The notes: generated by a model from the letters alone, not told the origin. DNA of 64,000 nucleotides from Zoogloea dura (GCF_012927165.1 NZ_JABBGA010000017.1:47573-111572), one strand, 5' to 3'. Positions 51,937 through 62,933 are shown, counted from the stretch's first letter. Program-made: numbers and translations.

Positions 51937-52863
51937 TTAAAGGTCGGCCAGCGTCTTGATGTGGGCAACCACGCTGCGGGCGAGGGACGACAGGGAGTAG
52001 CCGCCCTCCAGCAAGGACACAATGCGGCGATTGGCAGACTCGGCCGCCACAGCCTTGATCTGCTCCGTCACCCACATGTAGTCCGCTTCGACCAGGCCCA
52101 GGGAACCCATGTCGTCCTCGTAGTGGGCATCGAAGCCCGCCGAGATGAAGATCATCTCGGGCGCATGGTTGCGCAAGGCCGGCATCCAGATGCTGGAAAC
52201 GATCTCCCGGAACACGTCCCCCCGGCTACCGGCCTTGATCGGCACGTTAACCATGTTGGGCGCCGGGTTGTCGGCGCCGCTGTAGGGATAGAAGGGATGC
52301 TGGAAGATGCTGACCATCAGCACCCGTGGATCATCCTTGAAGATATCTTCCGTTCCATTGCCGTGATGCACATCGAAATCGATGATCGCGACACGCTTCA
52401 GGCCGTGTTCTTCCAGGGCGTGCCGGGCGGCCACGGCCACGTTGTTGAAGAAGCAGAAGCCCATGGCCTTGTTGGCCTCGGCGTGGTGACCGGGCGGGCG
52501 GATGGCGCAGAAAGCGTTTTCGGCCTGCCCCGACAGGACGAGGTCGGTCGCCATGATCCCGGCTCCCGCCGACCGCAGGGCGGCCTTCATGGAGTGGGGA
52601 CACAAGGCGGTGTCCGGGTCGAGGTGGCGGATACCGTGTTCCGGCACGCTGGCGAGCAGCTCTTCAACGTGCTCGCGGGGATGAGCCCGGGAGATCTGGT
52701 CAACGCTGGCCACCGGGGCATCGTGGAAGGAGAGGTACATGTCGAGCCCGGCGGCGATGAGCCGGTCATTGATGGCCCCCAGGCGCTCCGGCGACTCCGG
52801 GTGGTGCTCACCCATGTTGTGCAGCCAGCAGTCCCGGTGCGTGATGAATGCGGTACTCGTCAT
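51937..52863 (-). CDS. Histone deacetylase family protein (class II-like amidohydrolase)
   Basis: The 308-residue protein has the deacetylase core: HPESPERL at the N-terminus, IRPPGHHAEANKAMGFCFFN with the paired catalytic His, zinc ligands in DFDVHHGNG, and SAGFDAH. Bacterial members remove acetyl groups from polyamines or other small amides, and their targets are often unknown. The ATG at 52863 follows GGGGAGAG. The open frame continues upstream across the moxR region but that is shadow sequence. Confidence 0.93.
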   Translation of the reverse strand: MTSTAFITHRDCWLHNMGEHHPESPERLGAINDRLIAAGLDMYLSFHDAPVASVDQISRAHPREHVEELLASVPEHGIRHLDPDTALCPHSMKAALRSAGAGIMATDLVLSGQAENAFCAIRPPGHHAEANKAMGFCFFNNVAVAARHALEEHGLKRVAIIDFDVHHGNGTEDIFKDDPRVLMVSIFQHPFYPYSGADNPAPNMVNVPIKAGSRGDVFREIVSSIWMPALRNHAPEMIFISAGFDAHYEDDMGSLGLVEADYMWVTEQIKAVAAESANRRIVSLLEGGYSLSSLARSVVAHIKTLADL

Positions 52864-53040
52864 AAACTCTCCCCTGCCTCTCGCTATGCGTCTTCTGTGC
52901 GTATCGATTGTCGCCCCGGCCAGCTCCCCCGCCCGGCACCACTCCGCATGAAAGCAGGAGCCGGCGCAGGGTTTCGAGCATGCGGAATGCTGTTGTGGAA
53001 TCATTATCCACTTAACTCGAACCTGAAAAAAGCCTGCATC

Positions 53041-53961
53041 ATGCCGATCCACCTCTGCAACCGGCTGCTCGACGCCGCCGGCGAAATCATCCTCGGCAAG
53101 GACCGCGCCCTGCGGCTCGCCTTTGCGTGCCTGCTGGCCCGCGGCCACCTGCTGCTGGAAGACCGGCCCGGAGTCGGCAAGACCACCCTGGCCCATGTCC
53201 TGGCCCGACTGCTCGGGCTGGAGTTCCAGCGCATCCAGTTCACCAGCGACATGCTGCCTGCGGACATTCTGGGCGTCTCCATCTTCAACCAGCACGATAC
53301 GGCCTTCCGCTTTCATCCGGGCCCGGTGTTCTGCCAGCTGGTCCTGGCCGACGAGATCAACCGGGCTACGCCCAAGACCCAGAGCGCCCTGCTCGAAGCG
53401 ATGGAGGAGCGCCAGATCAGCGCGGAGGGCAGGACCTGGCCCCTGCCCACTCCGTTCTTCGTCATTGCCACCCAGAACCCCGCCGACCAGATCGGCACTT
53501 TTCCCCTGCCGGAAAGCCAGCTGGACCGCTTCCTGATGCGCATCGCGCTGGGCTATCCCGACCGCGCCGCCGAAAGGCTCCTGCTGGCCGGCGAGGATCG
53601 CCGCGAGGTCCTCGCCAGTCTGCGCCCGGCCCTCGCCCCGGGAGAGTTGGACACGCTCTTTGCCGCAGCCCGCCAGGTCCATGTGGCTCCACGCCTCCTC
53701 GACTACATCCAGGATCTCCTCGCCCACAGTCGCGAAAGCGCCGGGTTCTCCCTCGGCCTGTCACCGCGTGCAGGCCTGGCGCTGATCGCCGCAGCCCGTG
53801 CCTGGGCCCTCCTGGCGGGACGGGAACATGTCCTGCCCGAAGACGTGCAGGCCGTCCTGCCCGCCGTGGCCGGACATCGCCTGAGGGCTGCCGGAGACGC
53901 GCCAGCCAGCCCGGAAGCCCTCGTGCGCAGCCTCATCGAAGCAGTTCCCCTGCGCGGATGA
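53041..53961 (+). CDS. MoxR family AAA+ ATPase
   Basis: The 306-residue protein has Walker A DRPGVGKTTLA, Walker B LVLADEINRATPKTQ, and sensor motif FVIATQNPADQIGTFPLPESQ split across strands. MoxR ATPases act as chaperones, often with DUF58 and transglutaminase partners as here. The ATG at 53041 starts the family N-terminus. It overlaps the DUF58 gene by four bases (ATGA). Confidence 0.94.
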   Translation: MPIHLCNRLLDAAGEIILGKDRALRLAFACLLARGHLLLEDRPGVGKTTLAHVLARLLGLEFQRIQFTSDMLPADILGVSIFNQHDTAFRFHPGPVFCQLVLADEINRATPKTQSALLEAMEERQISAEGRTWPLPTPFFVIATQNPADQIGTFPLPESQLDRFLMRIALGYPDRAAERLLLAGEDRREVLASLRPALAPGELDTLFAAARQVHVAPRLLDYIQDLLAHSRESAGFSLGLSPRAGLALIAAARAWALLAGREHVLPEDVQAVLPAVAGHRLRAAGDAPASPEALVRSLIEAVPLRG

Positions 53962-54932
53962 AGCTCCGCCAGCTGCCCCATGCGCTGCAGCGCTGGCTGT
54001 TCCGGGTCAGCGGCCCCGAGCGAGCGCCGATCGAACTCGGGCAGCGACGGATCTTCGTCCTGCCCACACGCTTCGGCCTGAGCCTCGGCCTCACCCTGAC
54101 GGTGATGCTGCTGGCCTCCATCAACTACACGCTCAGCCTGGGCTTCGCCCTCACCTTCCTGATCGGGAGTGTCGGCTGGGTCAGTATCCACCACGCCTTT
54201 CGCAACGTGGTAGGGCTGAGCATCGCCCCGGGACGCGCAGAGCCGGTGTTCTGCGGCCAGCCGGCCCACTTTGGGGTGATCCTCAGCAACCCGGGCCTGC
54301 GCCCCCGGCTGGGCCTCCACCTCGCACCGACCAGACAGCCTCAACCCGGAGCAGGACTCTTCGACATCCCCGGCGACGCCTCGGTCGTCCGCGACATCGA
54401 GCTGCCGACCACCGCGCGGGGCTGGCTCCGGCTGCCCCGACTCACCCTGGAGACACACCATCCCCTGGGGTTGATCCGGGCCTGGAGCCTGTTCCAGCCG
54501 GATCTGCGCTGCCTCGTCTATCCCGCGCCGGAACCCGCAGGCCCGCCCCTGCCCGGCGGCGGCGAGGGCGCCGCCGGCGATGGTGGCAGCGGCCCCGGGC
54601 GGGACGACTTTGCCGGCCTGCGTCACCACCAGCCCGCCGACTCGCCACGCCACATCGCCTGGAAAGCAGTGGCCCGTGGCGGCCCCTGGCGCACCAAGGA
54701 TTTCGACGGCAGCACCGCCACTGACATCTTGCTGGACTGGTCCTCGATGCCCCCACAGCTTGGCACCGAAGCACGCATCGCACGCCTGACCCGCTGGGTT
54801 CTGGAGGCGGACCGGGCGGGCGGCAGCTATGCACTGGCCCTGCCAGGCCGCCGCCTGCCGCAGGGGCGGGGCGCCCCCCATCTCCACCTGTGCCTGAGCG
54901 CCCTGGCCCTGCATGGACATGCCGATGCCTGA
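53958..54932 (+). CDS. DUF58 domain membrane protein
   Basis: The 324-residue protein has two transmembrane helices (about residues 37-75) and a C-terminal DUF58 region marked by GRDDFAGLRHHQPADSPRHI and AWKAVARGG. DUF58 proteins are paired with MoxR ATPases and may use a vWA-like fold. It overlaps both neighbours, so the three genes are tightly coupled. Confidence 0.92.
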   Translation: MKLRQLPHALQRWLFRVSGPERAPIELGQRRIFVLPTRFGLSLGLTLTVMLLASINYTLSLGFALTFLIGSVGWVSIHHAFRNVVGLSIAPGRAEPVFCGQPAHFGVILSNPGLRPRLGLHLAPTRQPQPGAGLFDIPGDASVVRDIELPTTARGWLRLPRLTLETHHPLGLIRAWSLFQPDLRCLVYPAPEPAGPPLPGGGEGAAGDGGSGPGRDDFAGLRHHQPADSPRHIAWKAVARGGPWRTKDFDGSTATDILLDWSSMPPQLGTEARIARLTRWVLEADRAGGSYALALPGRRLPQGRGAPHLHLCLSALALHGHADA

Positions 54933-56868
54933 CACACCGCTGCGCCCCGACCAGTGCGACTGGCTGATCGCCGTTGCCGTGCTCACCCTGCTGCCCCACG
55001 CCAGCCACCTGCCCGCTGGCCTGTCCGGCATCTGTGTGCTGCTGCTGATCTGGCGCGGCGCCATTGCGCGAGGCAAGGGCTCCATGCCAGGCCGCTGGAC
55101 ACTGCTGGCACTGGCTGTCGTGCTGATCGGATTTGTCGCGCTGGAGTTCAGGCAGGTGTTCGGCAAGGAGCCGGGCATTGCCCTGCTTGCCGGCCTGATG
55201 AGCCTTAAGTTGCTGGAGACCAACCGCGTCCGTGACGGGCGGGCGGTCGTCCTTCTCAGCTTCTTCATGCAGCTCGGCCAGTTCCTGTATCGCCAGGACA
55301 TGCTCATCGCAGCCCTTGCCCTGAGCGGCAGCGTCGCCTCCATCGCCGCCCTGTCCGCCCTGCAGGGCGCCGCGCTCGATGTCGGCCGGCGCATCCGCCA
55401 GGCGGCTCTGCTGGTGCTGCAGGGGGTTCCCCTGATGCTGGTGCTGTTCGTGCTGTTTCCCCGCGTCCAGGGCCCGCTGTGGGGCCTTCCCGCCGACGCC
55501 TACAACCGCAGCTCAGGCCTGTCCGACACCATGGCGCCCGGCGACATGGCGCGGGTCAGCCAATCTGCCGAGATCGCCTTCCGGGCCAGCTTCGAGGCCC
55601 CCCCCCCGCCCTCCGCCGAACGCTACTGGCGCGGCCCGGTGCTGACCCGCTTCGACGGTCACGTGTGGCGCCAGATCCGGACGCCGCTCAGGGAGATGCC
55701 CGCCTACCAGACGCAAGGCACAGCCTATGCCTACACGCTGACCCTCGAGCCGCACAACCAGCGCTGGCTGCTAGCCCTCGACTTCCCGGCCGCCGCCGCC
55801 GGACTGCGCTACACCAATGACTTCCAGCTGCTCGCCAGGGAGGCCGTCACGGCGCGCCAGCGGATGAATCTGGTTTCCTACCCAGCAACCCCGGTGGGGC
55901 TCGACGAATCTCCCTTGCAACTGCGCCTGGCCCTGGCCCTGCCCCCCTCGGGCAATCCCCGGACCCGGGCGCTCGGGGAAGCGCTGAAGGCCCGCGCCGC
56001 GAATCCGGCAGCAATCCCGGAGCTGGCCATCGCCCATTTCCGGCAGAGCGGTCTCGCCTACACGCTGGAACCTCCCGCCCTGGGGCAGGACGACGTGGAC
56101 AGCTTTCTCTTCGACATCCGCCAGGGCTTTTGCGAGCACTTCGCCGCGGCCTTCGTGGTCACCCTGCGGGCCGCGGGCGTTCCCGCCCGAGTGGTCACCG
56201 GCTACCAGGGCGGCGAGCTGAACCCGATCGACGGCAGCTTCGTCATCCGCCAGTCCGACGCCCACGCCTGGGCCGAAGCCTGGCTGCCCGGGCGGGGCTG
56301 GGTCCGCTTCGACCCCACCGCGGCCAGCGCCCCGCGGCGTATCGACGGTGGCCTCGCCGGGGCCCTGCCCGATAGCGTGGGCGTACCCCTGCTGGTCCGC
56401 ACCGACCTGGCCTGGCTGCGTGCCGTACGCGACCGCGTGGACGCGCTGAACAACAGCTGGAACCAGTGGGTTCTCGGTTACAATCCGGCCCGCCAGCAGG
56501 AGCTGCTTTCCAGCCTGGGGCTTGGGAAAAACGGGCTCGCGGAGCTGACAGCCCTCATGGCAGCGGCAAGCGCGGTCGTGATGGGTGGGCTGATGGCCTG
56601 GGCCCTGCGCCGACGCAGCACCGATGACGCAATCGACCGGGCCTGGCAATTGTTCTGCAAACGCATGGCCGCCGCCGGGCTGGCCCGGCTGTCATGGGAA
56701 GGCCCTGTCGATTTTGGCCGACGCATCAGCCTGGCGCGTCCCGACCTCGCGTTGCAGGTCGAGGCCATCGTCAACGACTACACCCGCCTCCGATACGCCC
56801 CTCCTCCTGGCGACGACGCGCAGCTCAAGCGCTTTCAGGACTCCATCAAGAACTTCCACGCCCGATGA
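54913..56868 (+). CDS. TgpA-type membrane transglutaminase-like protein (DUF3488)
   Basis: The 651-residue protein has about six N-terminal helices (residues 10-185), then a periplasmic transglutaminase-like domain. The catalytic triad is visible as Cys in QGFCEHFAAAF, His in SDAHAWAEAW and Asp in VRFDPTAA. One further helix (~residues 545-565) precedes a cytoplasmic tail. TgpA is essential in Pseudomonas and thought to act on the cell envelope. Starts at 54913, 54919 and 54925 are all possible. Confidence 0.92.
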   Translation: MDMPMPDTPLRPDQCDWLIAVAVLTLLPHASHLPAGLSGICVLLLIWRGAIARGKGSMPGRWTLLALAVVLIGFVALEFRQVFGKEPGIALLAGLMSLKLLETNRVRDGRAVVLLSFFMQLGQFLYRQDMLIAALALSGSVASIAALSALQGAALDVGRRIRQAALLVLQGVPLMLVLFVLFPRVQGPLWGLPADAYNRSSGLSDTMAPGDMARVSQSAEIAFRASFEAPPPPSAERYWRGPVLTRFDGHVWRQIRTPLREMPAYQTQGTAYAYTLTLEPHNQRWLLALDFPAAAAGLRYTNDFQLLAREAVTARQRMNLVSYPATPVGLDESPLQLRLALALPPSGNPRTRALGEALKARAANPAAIPELAIAHFRQSGLAYTLEPPALGQDDVDSFLFDIRQGFCEHFAAAFVVTLRAAGVPARVVTGYQGGELNPIDGSFVIRQSDAHAWAEAWLPGRGWVRFDPTAASAPRRIDGGLAGALPDSVGVPLLVRTDLAWLRAVRDRVDALNNSWNQWVLGYNPARQQELLSSLGLGKNGLAELTALMAAASAVVMGGLMAWALRRRSTDDAIDRAWQLFCKRMAAAGLARLSWEGPVDFGRRISLARPDLALQVEAIVNDYTRLRYAPPPGDDAQLKRFQDSIKNFHAR

Positions 56869-57902
56869 CGACCGCTCCCACCTTCCCCCGTCTCCGCGCC
56901 CTGGCTGCGCTGCTGCTGACCCTGGCAAGCACCGGCACCAGCCACGCCGCCGAACGCTATGCCGATCGGCCGGAGACCCAGCAGTTCATCGAGGAGATGC
57001 AGCAGCGCCACGGCTTCGACAAGGATGCGCTGACCTACATCTTTCGCCGGGCCCAGTACCTCCCGTCCGTGATCAAGGCCATTTCGCCCCCGAAGGACCC
57101 GGTTGCGGTACGGTCGTGGGAGCGTTACCGCAGCCGCTTCGTCGAGCCCGTCAGGATCAAGGCCGGCGTGGCCTTCTGGGAAAAGCACCAGGACACCATC
57201 CGGGCCGCCAGTGAAAAATACGGGGTGCCGGAAGAGATCATCGTCGGGATCATTGGCGTGGAGACCATCTACGGACGCAACATGGGCAGCTACCAGACCG
57301 TCTCGGCCCTCGCCACCCTGGCTTTTGACTACCCGCGCCGGGCACCGCTGTTCAGGGGTGAGCTCGAGCAACTCCTTCTGATGGCCCGTGAGCAGCACCG
57401 GGACCCGCTGGATTACCAAGGCTCCTACGCCGGCGCGCTGGGCCTGCCGCAGTTTCTGCCGAGCAGCGTACGCAATTACGCGGTGGACTTTGACGGCAAC
57501 GGGCAGATCGACCTGCTGGGCAGCCCTGCCGACGCCATCGGCAGCGTTGCGAGATACATGCAGATGCATGGCTGGGAAAGCGGCGCTCCGGTGGCCCGAC
57601 GGGCCCGGATCGCGCCCGACGCAAGCCTGTCCGAGCTGCTCGCCAACGACATCACACCGGCCTTCGATGCCGCGGCCCTGGGCAGCCGTGGCGTACAGCC
57701 CGCCGAGGGCGAAGCCCACACCGGCAAGGCGGCGCTGGTGGAACTGGAAACACCGGGGCGGGACAGCGAGTTCTGGCTGGGCTACCAGAACTTCTACGTG
57801 ATCACCCGCTACAACCGCAGCAGCTTTTACGCCATGTCGGTCTTTCAGCTGGGCGAGGCGGTCAAGGCCGCCAAGCTGGGCGCGCTGGCGGCCAGACGCT
57901 GA
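56865..57902 (+). CDS. mltB: Membrane-bound lytic murein transglycosylase B
   Basis: The 345-residue protein has a signal peptide (cut near SHA-AE) with no lipobox Cys, so it is soluble or loosely bound rather than a lipoprotein. The catalytic Glu is in GVETIYGRNMG, and GALGLPQFLPSS and DFDGNGQIDL complete the MltB core. It cleaves peptidoglycan glycan strands to 1,6-anhydro ends. The ATG overlaps the TgpA stop, making it the fourth gene of the MoxR operon, consistent with a cell-envelope role. Confidence 0.93.
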   Translation: MTTAPTFPRLRALAALLLTLASTGTSHAAERYADRPETQQFIEEMQQRHGFDKDALTYIFRRAQYLPSVIKAISPPKDPVAVRSWERYRSRFVEPVRIKAGVAFWEKHQDTIRAASEKYGVPEEIIVGIIGVETIYGRNMGSYQTVSALATLAFDYPRRAPLFRGELEQLLLMAREQHRDPLDYQGSYAGALGLPQFLPSSVRNYAVDFDGNGQIDLLGSPADAIGSVARYMQMHGWESGAPVARRARIAPDASLSELLANDITPAFDAAALGSRGVQPAEGEAHTGKAALVELETPGRDSEFWLGYQNFYVITRYNRSSFYAMSVFQLGEAVKAAKLGALAARR

Positions 57903-58262
57903 TCAGGCGTCTTCGAGCAGGGCCAGCACATTCTCCGGCGGCCGTCCAATCACGGCACGCCCGCCACGCACGGCAATCGGCCGTTCGATCAGGATCGGAT
58001 GCCGCACCAGGGCATCCAGCCATTCATCTTCGCTCAAGGTTCGCCCTTGATACTCCGTCTTGTAAACCTCTTCGCCCTTGCGGACGATGGACTCAGCCGG
58101 CACGCCGAGCTTGCGGACAATCCCGGCGAGCTCATCGCGGCCGGGCGGCCGCTTGAGGTATTCAACGATTTCCAGTTCGGCGCCCTTGTCCTGCAGCAGT
58201 GCACAGGCGGAACGACTCTTGGAGCAACGGGTGTTGTGATAGATGCGGATGATGTCGGACAT
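57903..58262 (-). CDS. ArsC-family thiol reductase (arsenate reductase-like, YfgD type)
   Basis: The 119-residue protein has a single active Cys in HNTRCSKSR and an RPI-like stretch (VRHPILIERPIAV) that binds the oxyanion in ArsC. It should use glutathione and glutaredoxin to reduce arsenate, though many members lack proven arsenate activity. No other ars genes are adjacent. It is convergent with mltB and lies 36 bases downstream of rpoS on the same strand. Confidence 0.87.
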   Translation of the reverse strand: MSDIIRIYHNTRCSKSRSACALLQDKGAELEIVEYLKRPPGRDELAGIVRKLGVPAESIVRKGEEVYKTEYQGRTLSEDEWLDALVRHPILIERPIAVRGGRAVIGRPPENVLALLEDA

Positions 58263-58298
58263 GATTCCCGGGGATGGCGATGAAAAGCAGAGCTGGCG

Positions 58299-59234
58299 CT
58301 ACAGCAGGACATCCTTTGAGACGCCCCGCCGCTTGATGATCCGCCGCAACTGCCCAAGCGCCTCAAGTTGAATCTGGCGTACCCGCTCCCGGGTCAGGGC
58401 GAGGCTCTCGGCCAGTTCCTCAAGCGTGCGTACCTCGCATTCATCGAGGCCATAGCGATGCCGGATGACCATCCGCTGCTTCTCGCTGAGCTGGCTGATC
58501 CACTCCCGCACCAGGGTTTCGACTTCGAGGTCCTGGATCTGCACATCGGGCGACTCAGCGTCATCGTCAGCCAGGGACTCGCCGATGGAGAGGGTCGGAT
58601 CGATGTCGAGGGGTGCGTCCAGCGACGCCGTATGTTCGTTGAGGGCCAGGATGGCGCGGACCTCGTCGACCGAACGCGCGACCCGCCTGGCCACCTCCTC
58701 GATCGAGGTGTCACCGTTGCCAGCGGCCTCGAGCTGCCGCTGCGCGCGCAGGACCTGGTTGAGCTCCTTCACCACGTGCACCGGCAGGCGGATGGTGCGC
58801 GACTGGTTCATGATGGCCCGCTCGATGTTCTGCCGGATCCACCAGGTCGCGTAGGTGGAGAAACGGAAGCCGCGCTCGGGATCAAATTTCTCGAGGGCGT
58901 GGATGAGGCCCAGGTTGCCCTCCTCCACCAGATCGAGAAGGGGAATTCCGCGGTTGAGATAGTGCTTTGCAATATTGACGACGAGGCGCAGGTTGCGCTC
59001 GATCATCTTCTGGCGGGCTTCGAAATTGCCCAGGCGCACCTGCCGTGAGAGGTTCAGCTCCTCCTCGGCGGTCAGCAGCGGGTTGGCCCCGATCTCGTTG
59101 AGATAGAGCTGCGTGACATCACCCAGAAACTCGGTATCCGGCGACGCAGCAGGCACCTCCAGGAATACCTCGACCTCCGGGGGTAAATCCGGTTCAGGGT
59201 TTTCCAGTTCTTCAGGCGCAGCCGGATCGTACAT
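58299..59234 (-). CDS. rpoS: RNA polymerase sigma factor RpoS (sigma-38)
   Basis: The 311-residue protein has regions 1.2 ([21 protein letters not shown]), 2 ([20 protein letters not shown], then [14 protein letters not shown]), 3 and 4 ([19 protein letters not shown]) of sigma-70 proteins. Its size and gene order behind nlpD identify it as RpoS, the general stress and stationary-phase sigma factor. It is last in surE-pcm-nlpD-rpoS. In other species its main promoter lies within nlpD. Confidence 0.95.
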   Translation of the reverse strand: MYDPAAPEELENPEPDLPPEVEVFLEVPAASPDTEFLGDVTQLYLNEIGANPLLTAEEELNLSRQVRLGNFEARQKMIERNLRLVVNIAKHYLNRGIPLLDLVEEGNLGLIHALEKFDPERGFRFSTYATWWIRQNIERAIMNQSRTIRLPVHVVKELNQVLRAQRQLEAAGNGDTSIEEVARRVARSVDEVRAILALNEHTASLDAPLDIDPTLSIGESLADDDAESPDVQIQDLEVETLVREWISQLSEKQRMVIRHRYGLDECEVRTLEELAESLALTRERVRQIQLEALGQLRRIIKRRGVSKDVLL

Positions 59235-59272
59235 GGAATCCTCTCTGGGTTCGCGCCCTCATCGGGCAGGCG

Positions 59273-60319
59273 TCAGCGTGGCGGCAGGTACTTGCCCGGA
59301 TCCACTGGCTTGCCCTGCCGGCGGATCTCGAAATGCAGCTTGGGACGGTCACTGTCGGTGTCACCCAACTCGGCGATCTTCTGACCCTTGTTCACCGCCT
59401 GCCCCTCCTTGACCAGCAGGGTCTGATTGTGGGCATAGGCGCTCAGGTAACTATTGTCGTGCTTGACGATGACGAGTTTGCCATAACCACGCAGCCCCGT
59501 GCCTGCATAAACGACGCGGCCTCCGGCAGCAGCCAGCACCGCATCCCCGGGCTTGCCCGAAAGATCCACGCCCTTGCTGGAGGTCTCGTTGAATCCGGCG
59601 ATGACCTTCCCGGCAGCAGGCCAGCCCCATTCGATCGTGCCATTCCCCCCGACAGCCTTGGCATCATCAGCACGTGCCTCGGTCTTCGGTTCCGGCTTGG
59701 CCTCGGCCTTCACCTCAGGTCTGGCCTCCGGCTTCTGCTCGGGCCGCGCTTGTTCGGGCCTGAGCTCTGGCTTGACCTCCGGCTTGGGCTCCACCCGGGC
59801 GACCACCAGCGGAGCCTCGGGCTTCTGGGCCTGGGCCCAGGCCTTCTCCGAGTAGGGCTGCTTGCCCCCCAGCGGCTCGCGCCGCACACCATCCGACGGC
59901 ACCGGAGCGGCCACGGCAGCTCCGGCAGCCGGTTTGACCTCAACAGGAGACGAGGTTACCGGCCTGGTCACCGCGGTGGTTTCGGGCGGACGCACCCGCA
60001 GCTCCTGCCCGACCTCGATCAGATTGGGGTTCTCGAGCCCGCTCCATGCCGCGATATCCCGGTAGTTCTGCCCGTTGTCCAGCGCAATGCGGATCAAGGT
60101 GTCACCCGGCTTGACGATGTAATACCCAGGCCGGGCCACCCTCGGCGGTGCCGGCGGAGCAGCTTGCTCTCCCTTGTCTGCGGAAGCAGGCTGGACAGGA
60201 CGGGTACGCTCCGAAACCGGAGCGGGAGACTTGGTGGTGGCACAACCGGTCATCCCCAGGGCAACAAGGACGCAGCAGAGCGCAAAACGGGACGACATCA
60301 TTCGTTCGGGATACATCAT
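59273..60319 (-). CDS. nlpD: NlpD lipoprotein with LysM and degenerate M23 domain
   Basis: The 348-residue protein has a lipobox (LGMTGC, Cys about residue 26), a LysM domain ([14 protein letters not shown]) that binds peptidoglycan, a long Ala/Glu/Lys/Pro-rich linker (residues ~115-225) and a C-terminal LytM domain. The first metal ligand is missing: NKG-like SSKGVDLSG replaces HxGxD, while LHFEIR remains. It is therefore likely an amidase activator (AmiC) rather than a peptidase. The ATG at 60319 overlaps the pcm stop; 60301 is an alternative start. Confidence 0.92.
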   Translation of the reverse strand: MMYPERMMSSRFALCCVLVALGMTGCATTKSPAPVSERTRPVQPASADKGEQAAPPAPPRVARPGYYIVKPGDTLIRIALDNGQNYRDIAAWSGLENPNLIEVGQELRVRPPETTAVTRPVTSSPVEVKPAAGAAVAAPVPSDGVRREPLGGKQPYSEKAWAQAQKPEAPLVVARVEPKPEVKPELRPEQARPEQKPEARPEVKAEAKPEPKTEARADDAKAVGGNGTIEWGWPAAGKVIAGFNETSSKGVDLSGKPGDAVLAAAGGRVVYAGTGLRGYGKLVIVKHDNSYLSAYAHNQTLLVKEGQAVNKGQKIAELGDTDSDRPKLHFEIRRQGKPVDPGKYLPPR

Positions 60320-60975
60320 TCGGTGCCAGGCAGCAGTGGCACGAAGCGCACTGGGCTGAGGCGTGTTTCTCGGATTCCGCGGGAGGTCCGCTCGATCATC
60401 ACAAGGACCTGCTCGGCTGCGCCGACAGGAAGCACCATCCGGCCCCCCTCGCCCAACTGCTCGACAAGTGCGGGCGGTATCTTGGGAGCGGCTGCCGCCA
60501 CGATGATCGTGTCGTACGGCGCAGCCTCGCGCAGGCCCACGCTACCGTCGGCATGTTTCAGACGCACATTCGGCAAGCGCAGGTGGCGCAGATTGTTCCG
60601 GGCCCGGTCAAGCAGGTGGCGGAGGCGTTCGACCGAATAGACCTCGGTGGCCACATGAGACAGCACCGCCGCCTGATAGCCACAGCCGGTGCCGACCTCC
60701 AGGGTCTTGCCCAGCTCCCTGCCGGCCCTCAGCAGCTCGATCATGCGGGCCACCACGAAAGGCTGGGAGATCGTCTGCTGCAACCCCAGCGGCAGGGCCG
60801 TATCTTCATAAGCGCGGGAGGCCAGCGCCTCCTCGACAAAAAGGTGGCGCGGCACCGCCATCATCGCGGCCAGCACCTTCTCGTCCCGCACACCCTGCTC
60901 GCGCACACGCTCCACCATGCGGGTCCGCGCCCGCAAAGCGGTCTGCAGGGCTGTCCGCAAGACCTCGCTGCTCAT
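60316..60975 (-). CDS. pcm: Protein-L-isoaspartate O-methyltransferase
   Basis: The 219-residue protein has the SAM-binding motif [17 protein letters not shown], the substrate-binding [19 protein letters not shown] region and the [13 protein letters not shown] tail. It methylates damaged isoaspartyl residues so they can revert. It overlaps surE by four bases and nlpD by four, in the classic stationary-phase repair operon. Confidence 0.96.
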   Translation of the reverse strand: MSSEVLRTALQTALRARTRMVERVREQGVRDEKVLAAMMAVPRHLFVEEALASRAYEDTALPLGLQQTISQPFVVARMIELLRAGRELGKTLEVGTGCGYQAAVLSHVATEVYSVERLRHLLDRARNNLRHLRLPNVRLKHADGSVGLREAAPYDTIIVAAAAPKIPPALVEQLGEGGRMVLPVGAAEQVLVMIERTSRGIRETRLSPVRFVPLLPGTE

Positions 60976-61715
60976 TTTCCGAGCCAGGTGCGTACGGTCG
61001 GAATCTGCCCCTGGTGGGTCAGATCCATCTGCAGGGGCGTGATGGAAGCATAGCCATTGGCCACCGCATGAAAGTCAGTCCCCTCGCCGGCATCCTGGGC
61101 CGCGCCGGCAGCGCCCACCCAGTAGACCGTCTCGTTGCGCGGGGTCACCGATTTGATGGTCGGCTCCGCCTTGTGGCGCTTGCCCAGCCGGGTCACCTGG
61201 ATGCCCTTGATCTGATCGTAGGGCAGATCCGGTACGTTGACGTTCAACAGTGTCGGCTCCCTGACCGGAGCCTGCTGGAAGCGCTCCACCAGCTCGCAGG
61301 CGATGCGCGCCGCGCCGGAGAAGTCCGAGGCCCCCTTGGCCACCAGCGAGATGGCAATCGCGGGGACACCCAGCAGGAAGCCCTCGGTGGCAGCGGCCAC
61401 GGTGCCGGAGTAGATCGTGTCATCGCCCATGTTGGCGCCGTGATTGATCCCCGACACCACCATGTCCGGCAATTCGTCCAGCATGCCGGTCACGGCAAGA
61501 TGCACGCAATCGGTCGGGGTGCCATTCACGAAGTAGAAACCGCTGGCCGCCTTGCGCAAGGACAACGGACGATCCAGGGTCAGCGAGTTGCTGGCCCCGC
61601 TACGGTCCCGCTCGGGCGCAACAACGGTCACCTTTCCCATCCTGGAGAGGGCTTCGGCCAGGGCCTGCAGACCGGGAGCAAAATAACCGTCGTCGTTGCT
61701 AAGCAGAATGCGCAT
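60972..61715 (-). CDS. surE: 5'/3'-nucleotidase SurE
   Basis: The 247-residue protein starts [19 protein letters not shown], with the metal-binding Asp pair, then has [11 protein letters not shown] and [21 protein letters not shown]. It hydrolyses nucleoside monophosphates and survives in stationary phase. It is first of surE-pcm-nlpD-rpoS. Confidence 0.96.
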   Translation of the reverse strand: MRILLSNDDGYFAPGLQALAEALSRMGKVTVVAPERDRSGASNSLTLDRPLSLRKAASGFYFVNGTPTDCVHLAVTGMLDELPDMVVSGINHGANMGDDTIYSGTVAAATEGFLLGVPAIAISLVAKGASDFSGAARIACELVERFQQAPVREPTLLNVNVPDLPYDQIKGIQVTRLGKRHKAEPTIKSVTPRNETVYWVGAAGAAQDAGEGTDFHAVANGYASITPLQMDLTHQGQIPTVRTWLGK

Positions 61716-62000
61716 GGGAGGCAGGGGTCAGACGTTCAGGATTGGAAAATCAGTACTGCGGGAGCCACCCGGCAAGCGGGCGGAAACCTGCAAACCGAAG
61801 GGGCAAGAGCCACTCCGGACGGGCGTCGAGTTTAGCAGAGTAGGCTTCCCGGCTGCTAGGCGATCAGGCACCAGCGCAACCGCCGAAAAACGAACCCCGG
61901 ACGACTTGCACTGTCTCTTCGTTGCGGGGAAGCGCCCCACTGTAAGTTTTCCTGTCCAGATCCGTCTAAGTGACATTGCCAGTCCCAACGAGGTATCACC
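61716..62000. other. Intergenic region between surE and msrP
   Basis: These 285 bases hold the divergent promoters for surE and msrP. Short open frames here have no family sequence. No FNR-type, Fur-type or riboswitch pattern is obvious by eye. Confidence 0.5.
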
Positions 62001-62924
62001 ATGTTGATCCGAACTCCTGCCGACATCCTTCCTTCGGAGATCACGTCACAAGCACACTACGAAGGCCGGAGACGCTTCATAGCGCAGGCCGGCAGCTTTG
62101 CCCTGGCCTCCGCGCTACCGGCAGCGCCCGCACTTGCCGGCAACCTGGGACCACTGGCCCGCAACCCCTTCAGCTCCCAGGAGGAGTTGACCAGCCGGAA
62201 GGCGATCACCACCTACAACAACTTTTACGAGCTAGGCACCGACAAGGCAGATCCAGCCCAGAACACACACCGCCTCAAACCCAGCCCGTGGACCTTGCGC
62301 ATCGAAGGGCTGGTCAACAAGCCCCGCAGCTTCAGCTTGGACGAGCTGCTGAAGATCGCACCGCTGGAGGAACGCATCTACCGGATGCGCTGCGTGGAAG
62401 GCTGGTCGATGGTCATTCCCTGGGTCGGCATCCCCCTCGCCGCCCTCCTGAAACAAGCGGATCCCCAGGGCAGTGCCAAGTACGTCGAGTTCATTTCCCA
62501 CTACGACAAGGCGACCATGACCCATGGCGTACTGGACTGGCCCTATAACGAAGGCCTCCGTCTCGACGAAGCGCGCCATCCGCTCACCATCCTTGCTGTC
62601 GGGCTCTACGGTGAAACCCTGCCCGTACAGAACGGCGCACCGGTCAGGCTGGTCGTCCCCTGGAAATACGGCTTCAAGGGAGCCAAATCCCTTGTCACCA
62701 TCCGCCTCACCGAGAAACAGCCTCTGACCGCCTGGATGAAAGCCGGACCGTCCGAGTACGGTTTCTATTCGAACGTGAACCCCGAGGTAGACCACCCCCG
62801 CTGGAGCCAGGCCACTGAAAGGCGCATTGGTGAATTCGGCAAGCGCAAGACACTCATGTTCAACGGCTATGGCGAACAGGTCGCCTCGATGTATTCGGGC
62901 ATGGATCTGCGCCGCTTTTTCTGA
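62001..62924 (+). CDS. msrP: Protein-methionine-sulfoxide reductase catalytic subunit MsrP (YedY)
   Basis: The 307-residue protein has a Tat signal ([11 protein letters not shown], cut near ALA-GN) and binds molybdopterin through the Cys in [15 protein letters not shown]. It reduces oxidised methionines in periplasmic proteins using electrons from the respiratory chain. Nine bases separate it from msrQ. Confidence 0.96.
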   Translation: MLIRTPADILPSEITSQAHYEGRRRFIAQAGSFALASALPAAPALAGNLGPLARNPFSSQEELTSRKAITTYNNFYELGTDKADPAQNTHRLKPSPWTLRIEGLVNKPRSFSLDELLKIAPLEERIYRMRCVEGWSMVIPWVGIPLAALLKQADPQGSAKYVEFISHYDKATMTHGVLDWPYNEGLRLDEARHPLTILAVGLYGETLPVQNGAPVRLVVPWKYGFKGAKSLVTIRLTEKQPLTAWMKAGPSEYGFYSNVNPEVDHPRWSQATERRIGEFGKRKTLMFNGYGEQVASMYSGMDLRRFF

Positions 62925-62933
62925 TTTGCAGCC